A DNA stretch of 64,000 bases from Mycolicibacterium tokaiense (lineage in GTDB: Bacteria > Actinomycetota > Actinomycetes > Mycobacteriales > Mycobacteriaceae): positions 2,356,001 to 2,420,000 of the forward strand of contig NZ_AP022600.1 in assembly GCF_010725885.1 (NCBI RefSeq). The letters are read 5' to 3'. This document shows positions 59,502-64,000 of this stretch, in pieces (position 1 is the first letter of the stretch; each line of letters begins with the position of its first letter). The notes under the pieces were generated by a model. The model ran no database searches and was not told the DNA's origin. It saw only the letters and a program-made list of their open reading frames with translations. The position numbers and the translations under genes were made by a program.

Positions 59502-59788
59502 GGTAGTCATATCGTCCCGCGCGTCAGAACCGTTAACTAGAACACGTTTCAGGATGAGATTTGCCTCAGGGTGGCTGACCTGGACAAACCTGACAAATAT
59601 GTCTCATCTGGCCGTTCTTTGACACTGTGAACGTGTTCTAGTTACTATGATCCGGCTCACAGGGATCGGCGTGCAAAAACCCGGTGTGACCGGCACAAGT
59701 CCGGGTTGGTCGATTAGCCCCATGAGCCTTCGCCAAGCCTGTTAGAGTCCGGAATCCGAACCCAGTGCCGACGAGAAGGGGACCGACG
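59502..59788. promoter_or_regulatory. mce4 promoter region with two KstR-type boxes
   Basis: The box TAGAACACGTTTCA at 59538-59551 is a full match to TnnAACnnGTTnnA. GTGAACGTGTTCTA at 59627-59640 has one mismatch (first T is G). The spacing is 89 nt between starts, about eight helical turns, which would allow cooperative binding or looping. The rest of the 287-nt leader shows no gene. A GAGAAGGGG ribosome site precedes TTG 59789. Confidence 0.8.
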
Positions 59789-60553
59789 TTGATCTCTCGT
59801 CTGGCGGTTCCCGCGCGGGCGGTCGGTGGGTTCGTCGAGATGACCTTCGACACCTTCCGGGCGTGCTTCCAGCGGCCGTTCCAGTTCCGCGAGTTCCTCG
59901 ACCAGACCTGGATGATCGCGCGGGTGTCCCTGGTGCCCACGTTGCTGGTCGCCATCCCCTTCACCGTGCTGGTGGCGTTCACCCTCAACATCCTGCTGCG
60001 CGAGATCGGCGCGGCCGACCTGTCCGGCGCCGGAACGGCTTTCGGCACCATCACCCAGCTGGGCCCGGTGGTCACGGTGTTGGTGATCGCCGGGGCGGGG
60101 GCCACCGCGATCTGCGCAGACCTGGGGGCGCGCACCATCCGTGAAGAGATCGACGCCATGCGGGTGCTGGGTATCAACCCGATCCACCGCCTGGTCGTTC
60201 CCCGGGTGCTGGCTTCCACTTTCGTCGCCCTGCTGCTCAACGGCCTGGTGTGCGCCATCGGCCTGTCGGGCGGTTATGTCTTCTCGGTGTTCCTGCAGGG
60301 GGTCAACCCCGGTGCCTTCATCAACGGGTTGACCGTGTTGACCGGGTTGCCGGAACTGCTGCTGGCGGAGGTGAAGGCGCTGTTGTTCGGCGTCGTCGCC
60401 GGGCTGGTGGGCTGCTACCGCGGCCTCACCGTCGCAGGCGGTCCCAAGGGCGTCGGCATCGCCGTCAACGAGACCGTGGTCTACGCGTTCATCTGTCTGT
60501 TCGTCATCAACGTGATCATGACGGCCATCGGCGTCCGGGTGCTGGACTCATGA
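59789..60553 (+). CDS. yrbE4A: Mce4 transporter permease subunit YrbE4A
   Basis: A 254-residue MlaE-type integral membrane permease, the same length as Rv3501c, with about five to six transmembrane helices. It has VTVLVIAGAGATAICADLGARTIREEIDAMRVLGI, the conserved EExDAxRVLGI loop that docks the MceG ATPase (encoded elsewhere). With Mce4A-F it imports cholesterol. TTG 59789 (ISRLAVPARAVGG) gives the expected length and has the ribosome site; GTG 59765 is a poorer choice. Confidence 0.93.
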   Translation: MISRLAVPARAVGGFVEMTFDTFRACFQRPFQFREFLDQTWMIARVSLVPTLLVAIPFTVLVAFTLNILLREIGAADLSGAGTAFGTITQLGPVVTVLVIAGAGATAICADLGARTIREEIDAMRVLGINPIHRLVVPRVLASTFVALLLNGLVCAIGLSGGYVFSVFLQGVNPGAFINGLTVLTGLPELLLAEVKALLFGVVAGLVGCYRGLTVAGGPKGVGIAVNETVVYAFICLFVINVIMTAIGVRVLDS

Positions 60554-60566
60554 CGGGATCGGACTC

Positions 60567-61409
60567 ATGAGCTACGACGCCACGCTGCGGCTCAAACGGT
60601 TCCTGTCCGGTGCCCCGCGGGCGGTGGACAGCTTCGGTGAGCAGGCGCTGTTCTACGGCGAGTCCATCCGCTACATCCCCAACGCCCTGACCCGCTACCG
60701 CCGCGAGACGGTCCGGCTGATCGCCGAGATGACCATGGGTGTCGGGGCGCTGGCGATCATCGGCGGCACCGTCGGTGTGGCTGCGTTCATGACATTGGCC
60801 TCCGGCGGTGTCATTGCGGTGCAGGGATATTCATCGCTGGGCAACATCGGCATCGAGGCACTGACCGGCTTCCTGTCGGCCTTTCTCAACGTGCGCATCG
60901 TGGCCCCGGTGATCGCGGGCATCGCACTGGCCGCCACCATCGGGGCCGGCACCACCGCGCAGCTGGGCGCCATGCGCGTGGCCGAGGAGATCGACGCCGT
61001 GGAATCGATGGCGGTGCACTCGATGTCGTATCTGGTGTCCACCCGCCTGATCGCCGGGCTGATCGCCATCGTGCCGCTGTACGCACTGTCGGTCCTGGCG
61101 GCGTTCTTCGCGGCCCGCTTCACCACGGTCTTCATCAACGGACAGTCCGCCGGCCTGTACGACCACTACTTCAACACCTTCCTGGTGCCCACCGATCTGC
61201 TGTGGTCGTTCCTGCAGGCCATCGTGATGTCCGTGGCGGTGATGCTGGTGCACACCTACTACGGCTACAACGCCTCCGGCGGCCCGGTGGGCGTCGGCAT
61301 CGCGGTGGGCAAAGCGGTACGCACGTCCCTGATCGTGGTGGTCACGATCGTCCTGTTGATCTCACTCGCCGTCTACGGCGGGTCCGGCAACTTCAACCTG
61401 TCGGGGTAG
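60567..61409 (+). CDS. yrbE4B: Mce4 transporter permease subunit YrbE4B
   Basis: A 280-residue MlaE-type permease, the same length as Rv3500c. The coupling loop is TTAQLGAMRVAEEIDAVESMAVHSMSYLVSTR. It begins 13 nt after yrbE4A and pairs with it in the membrane. Confidence 0.94.
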   Translation: MSYDATLRLKRFLSGAPRAVDSFGEQALFYGESIRYIPNALTRYRRETVRLIAEMTMGVGALAIIGGTVGVAAFMTLASGGVIAVQGYSSLGNIGIEALTGFLSAFLNVRIVAPVIAGIALAATIGAGTTAQLGAMRVAEEIDAVESMAVHSMSYLVSTRLIAGLIAIVPLYALSVLAAFFAARFTTVFINGQSAGLYDHYFNTFLVPTDLLWSFLQAIVMSVAVMLVHTYYGYNASGGPVGVGIAVGKAVRTSLIVVVTIVLLISLAVYGGSGNFNLSG

Positions 61410-61415
61410 CGGGTC

Positions 61416-62618
61416 ATGGCTGACGGACAATCCCGGCGCACCCGCGTGCGGATCGCGGCGCTGGTCCTCGCCGCGGTGATCGCGGCGGCCGCCGTGGTGA
61501 CCTATCTGGGGTACACAGCCGCGTTCACCTCCACCGATACCGTCACCGTGCTCTCACCGCGGGCGGGCCTGGTGATGGAGCAGGACGCCAAGGTCAAGTA
61601 CCGCGGCATCCAGATCGGCAAGGTCAGCGACATCGAGTACGCCGGCGAGCAGGCCAAGCTGACACTGGAGATCGACTCCAGCGAGCTGTCCTACGTTCCG
61701 GCCAACGCCGAGGTGAAGATCGCAGGCAACACCGTCTTCGGTGCCAAATCGGTGGAGTTCGTACCCCCGGAGTCGCCGCTGGGCAGCGCGCTGCGCCCGG
61801 GAGCCACGGTCGAAGCATCCTCGGTGCAACTGGAAGTCAACACGCTGTTCCAGACGCTCACCGACGTCCTGCAGAAAATCGACCCGGTGAACCTGAACGC
61901 CACCATGACCGCACTCGGTGAGGGCCTGCGGGGCAACGGCGACAACCTGGGTGCCACCATGACCGGGCTGAACAGCTATCTGGCGCAGCTCAATCCGAAA
62001 CTACCGGCCGTGCAGCGCGATCTGCAGCAGACGGCGCAGGTGGCCGACATCTACGCCGATGCGGCACCGGACCTGGTGACGGTGCTCAACAACGTGCCCA
62101 CCCTGAGCCAGACCATCGTGGACCAGCAGGACAACCTCAACGCCACCCTGCTGGCCGCAACCGGGCTGGCCAACAACGGTTTCGACACCCTGGCGCCGGC
62201 GGCCGAGGACTACATCGCCGCCATCAACCGCGCCCGCGCCCCGCTGAAGGTCGTCGGCGAGTACTCACCGATCATCGGGTGCGTACTCAAAGGCACCGGC
62301 GAGGCCGTCGACAAGTTCGCCCCGGTGCTCGGCGGCACCCGGCCGGGGCTGTTCGTCTCGTCGAACTTCCTGCCCGGCGCTCCGGCCTACACCTACCCCG
62401 AGAGCCTGCCGGTCGTGAACGCCTCCGGCGGACCCAACTGCCGCGGCCTGCCGAACATGCCGAACAAGCAGGTCGGTGGCACCTGGTACCGCTCGCCGTT
62501 CCTGGTGACCGACAACGCCTACGTGCCCTACCAGCCCAACACCGAGCTGCAGTTCGACGCTCCGTCCACCCTGCAGTTCCTGTTCAACGGCGCCTTTGCG
62601 GAAGGCGACGACTACTGA
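61416..62618 (+). CDS. mce4A: Mce4 substrate-binding shaft subunit Mce4A
   Basis: A 400-residue Mce protein, the same length as Rv3499c. An N-terminal membrane anchor (ALVLAAVIAAAAVVTYLGY) is followed by an MlaD domain (about residues 40-120, with GLVMEQDAKVKYRGIQIGKV) and a long helical MCE region with coiled-coil character. It forms part of the hydrophobic tube that carries sterol across the periplasm. Its stop overlaps the mce4B start (TGATG). Confidence 0.94.
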   Translation: MADGQSRRTRVRIAALVLAAVIAAAAVVTYLGYTAAFTSTDTVTVLSPRAGLVMEQDAKVKYRGIQIGKVSDIEYAGEQAKLTLEIDSSELSYVPANAEVKIAGNTVFGAKSVEFVPPESPLGSALRPGATVEASSVQLEVNTLFQTLTDVLQKIDPVNLNATMTALGEGLRGNGDNLGATMTGLNSYLAQLNPKLPAVQRDLQQTAQVADIYADAAPDLVTVLNNVPTLSQTIVDQQDNLNATLLAATGLANNGFDTLAPAAEDYIAAINRARAPLKVVGEYSPIIGCVLKGTGEAVDKFAPVLGGTRPGLFVSSNFLPGAPAYTYPESLPVVNASGGPNCRGLPNMPNKQVGGTWYRSPFLVTDNAYVPYQPNTELQFDAPSTLQFLFNGAFAEGDDY

Positions 62619-63655
62619 TGGAATCGCGCGGTACGACAGTCAAAGTCGGTGTGTTCACCGTGGTGATGCTGCTGGTGGCAGCGGGCCTGGTGGTGGTCTT
62701 CGGGGAGTTCCGCTTCTCCTCCGGCAACACCTTCCACGCCAACTTCAGCAATGCCGCCCGGCTCAAGGCCGGCCAGGACGTCCGCATCGCCGGGGTGCCC
62801 GTGGGCTCTGTGCAGGCGGTGTCGCTGAACCCCGACAACACCGTCGACGTCGCCTTCGACGTCAACGACCGCTACCAGCTCTACACTTCGACCCGCGCGG
62901 CGATCCGCTACGAGAACCTGGTGGGCGACCGGTACCTGGAGATCACCTCAGGCCCCGGTGAACTGCGCAAGCTGCCCGCCGGCGCCACCATCCCGCAGGA
63001 GAACACCGACCCCGCACTCGATCTCGACGCCCTGCTGGGTGGTCTGCGCCCCGTGCTCAAAGGGCTCGACGGCAGCAAGATCAACGAGATCAGCAATGCA
63101 GTGATCGAACTGTTGCAGGGCCAGGGCGGCGCGCTGCAGCAGTTGCTGTCGAACACCAGCACCTTCACCACCGACCTGGCGGCCCGCGATCAGCTCATCG
63201 GCGACGTGGTGAACAACCTCAACACCGTGCTGGGCACCGTCGACGCCAAGAGTGCCGAATTCGATGCCAGCGTCGACCAACTGCAGCAGCTGATCACCGG
63301 GCTGGCGCAAGGTCGCGACCCCATCGCCGGGGCCATCGGTCCGCTGTCGTCGGCCTCGACCGACCTGACGCAGATGCTGGAGAGTGGGCGCCGTCCGCTG
63401 CAGGGCGTGCTGGAGAACCTGCGTCCGCTGGCCGGCGAGATGGACCGGCGCAAGGCGGAGATCAACGAGGTCATCGAACCGCTGGCCGAGAACTACCTGC
63501 GGCTCAACGCTCTCGGCGCCTACGGCTCGTTCTTCAACATCTACTACTGCTCCATCCGGATGAAGATCAACGGTCCGGCCGGCAGCGACATCCTGATCCC
63601 GTTCGGCGGACCGCCGGACCCGTCCAAGGGGAGGTGCGCTCCTGTCCCAGAGTGA
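62618..63655 (+). CDS. mce4B: Mce4 shaft subunit Mce4B
   Basis: A 345-residue Mce protein: anchor helix VGVFTVVMLLVAAGLVVVFG, MlaD domain (ANFSNAARLKAGQDVRIAGVPVGSVQAV region) and helical tail with the ANYLRLNALGAYGSFFNIYYC ending typical of MceB proteins. ATG 62618 is fixed by the TGATG overlap; the longer frame from 62279 is antisense-like shadow within mce4A. Confidence 0.94.
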   Translation: MESRGTTVKVGVFTVVMLLVAAGLVVVFGEFRFSSGNTFHANFSNAARLKAGQDVRIAGVPVGSVQAVSLNPDNTVDVAFDVNDRYQLYTSTRAAIRYENLVGDRYLEITSGPGELRKLPAGATIPQENTDPALDLDALLGGLRPVLKGLDGSKINEISNAVIELLQGQGGALQQLLSNTSTFTTDLAARDQLIGDVVNNLNTVLGTVDAKSAEFDASVDQLQQLITGLAQGRDPIAGAIGPLSSASTDLTQMLESGRRPLQGVLENLRPLAGEMDRRKAEINEVIEPLAENYLRLNALGAYGSFFNIYYCSIRMKINGPAGSDILIPFGGPPDPSKGRCAPVPE

Positions 63656-64000
63656 CGACGGACGCAACCCCGTCCGCACAGGAATCTTCGGCATCGTCCT
63701 GGTGGCATGCCTGGTGCTGGTGTCCTTCGGGTATACCGGGCTGCCCTTCTGGCCGCAGGGCAAGAAGTACGACGCCTTCTTCACCGACGCCGGGGGCATC
63801 ACCCCCGGCAACGACGTCAACGTCTCCGGCATCAAGGTCGGTCAGGTGCAGTCCGTCGGGCTGGCCGGCACCGCCGCGCGGGTGACGTTCACCGTGGACC
63901 GCGACATCGCCGTCGGTGACCAGACATTGGTGGCCATCAAGACCGACACCGTGCTGGGCCAGAAGTCCCTGGACGTCACGCCGGCCGGTGGCGGTGCCTC
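63642..64000 (+). CDS. mce4C: Mce4 shaft subunit Mce4C, start only (truncated by window end)
   Basis: The first 119 codons are visible: SQSDDGRNPVRTGIFGIVLV, a membrane anchor, then the MlaD domain (FFTDAGGITPGNDVNVSGIKVGQV). There is no in-frame ATG, GTG or TTG at the right place. CTG 63642 lies seven bases after the strong GGGGAGG site at 63628-63634 and reproduces the family N terminus, so CTG initiation is the best reading. It overlaps mce4B by 14 nt. The first later GTG would delete most of the membrane anchor. Confidence 0.8.
   Translation, partial: MSQSDDGRNPVRTGIFGIVLVACLVLVSFGYTGLPFWPQGKKYDAFFTDAGGITPGNDVNVSGIKVGQVQSVGLAGTAARVTFTVDRDIAVGDQTLVAIKTDTVLGQKSLDVTPAGGGA

Noticed and set aside
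1..64000. tRNA, rRNA or riboswitch genes
   Set aside because: None recognised by eye on either strand; a covariance-model scan would be needed to exclude small RNAs.

Overview
The window is high-GC actinobacterial DNA and looks like the chromosome of a fast-growing mycobacterium (Mycolicibacterium type). The evidence is its close gene-by-gene correspondence to the M. tuberculosis cholesterol region (Rv3497c to Rv3538), a complete start of the mce4 operon, and nine copies of the KstR operator pattern TnnAACnnGTTnnA (one of them degenerate). Gene names below come from recognising the encoded proteins by eye; no database search was run.

Layout. (1) 1-3970: the end of an unidentified gene, then a secreted GH16 glycosidase, a SAM methyltransferase, a CelD/FemAB-type acyltransferase and a GNAT protein. 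This looks like a surface-polysaccharide module. (2) 3967-9342: hsd4B and kstD on the minus strand, divergent from hsaE-hsaG-hsaF; together they cover steroid A-ring dehydrogenation and the last aldolase/dehydrogenase steps of ring degradation. (3) 9339-20302: a REP13E12-type (DUF222/HNH) gene cut in two by a 9.3-kb phiRv1-like element that carries a serine integrase, two excisionase-like proteins, a replication initiator with iterons inside its own gene, a capsid gene, short zinc-ribbon genes, and a PIN-domain cargo gene beside attL. No portal, terminase, protease or tail gene was recognised. (4) 20399-31367: an alpha/beta hydrolase, a RecQ-phosphoribosyltransferase fusion, an IclR regulator, the Rv3531c-Rv3529c set, a lipoprotein, a lipid-type methyltransferase, an Rv3527-like gene, kshA and another lipoprotein. 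(5) 31391-38175: an NTF2-like protein, ltp3, ltp4, a double DUF35 protein, an LLM oxidoreductase, an acetoacetate-decarboxylase-like protein and cyp142. (6) 38176-42609: an accessory island with a secreted C39-like protein, its catalytically dead partial duplicate, and a PGRS-like glycine-rich exported protein. (7) 42698-49471: echA19, fadD19, a nitronate-monooxygenase-like enzyme, a HEAT protein, ilvX and a VOC protein. (8) 49450-58246: one seven-gene minus-strand operon, fadE26-fadE27-fadD17-fadD-kstD-like-kshA-like-araC. (9) 58381-64000: fdxD, hsd4A and mce4 (yrbE4A, yrbE4B, mce4A, mce4B and the start of mce4C).

How the genes fit together. Mce4 imports sterol. Cyp142 oxidises the terminal side-chain carbon, FadD19 and FadD17 activate the side chain, and FadE26/27, EchA19, Hsd4A, Hsd4B and the Ltp/DUF35 proteins carry out its beta-oxidation and retro-aldol cleavage. 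KstD and KshA open ring B, and HsaE, HsaF and HsaG finish the ring-derived fragment. KstR boxes sit before nearly every one of these transcription units.

The most interesting parts are the phiRv1-like satellite, especially its lambda-O-like origin inside the initiator gene and its repeat-rich non-coding region, and the second kshA/kstD/fadD module built into the KstR-controlled fadE26 operon.
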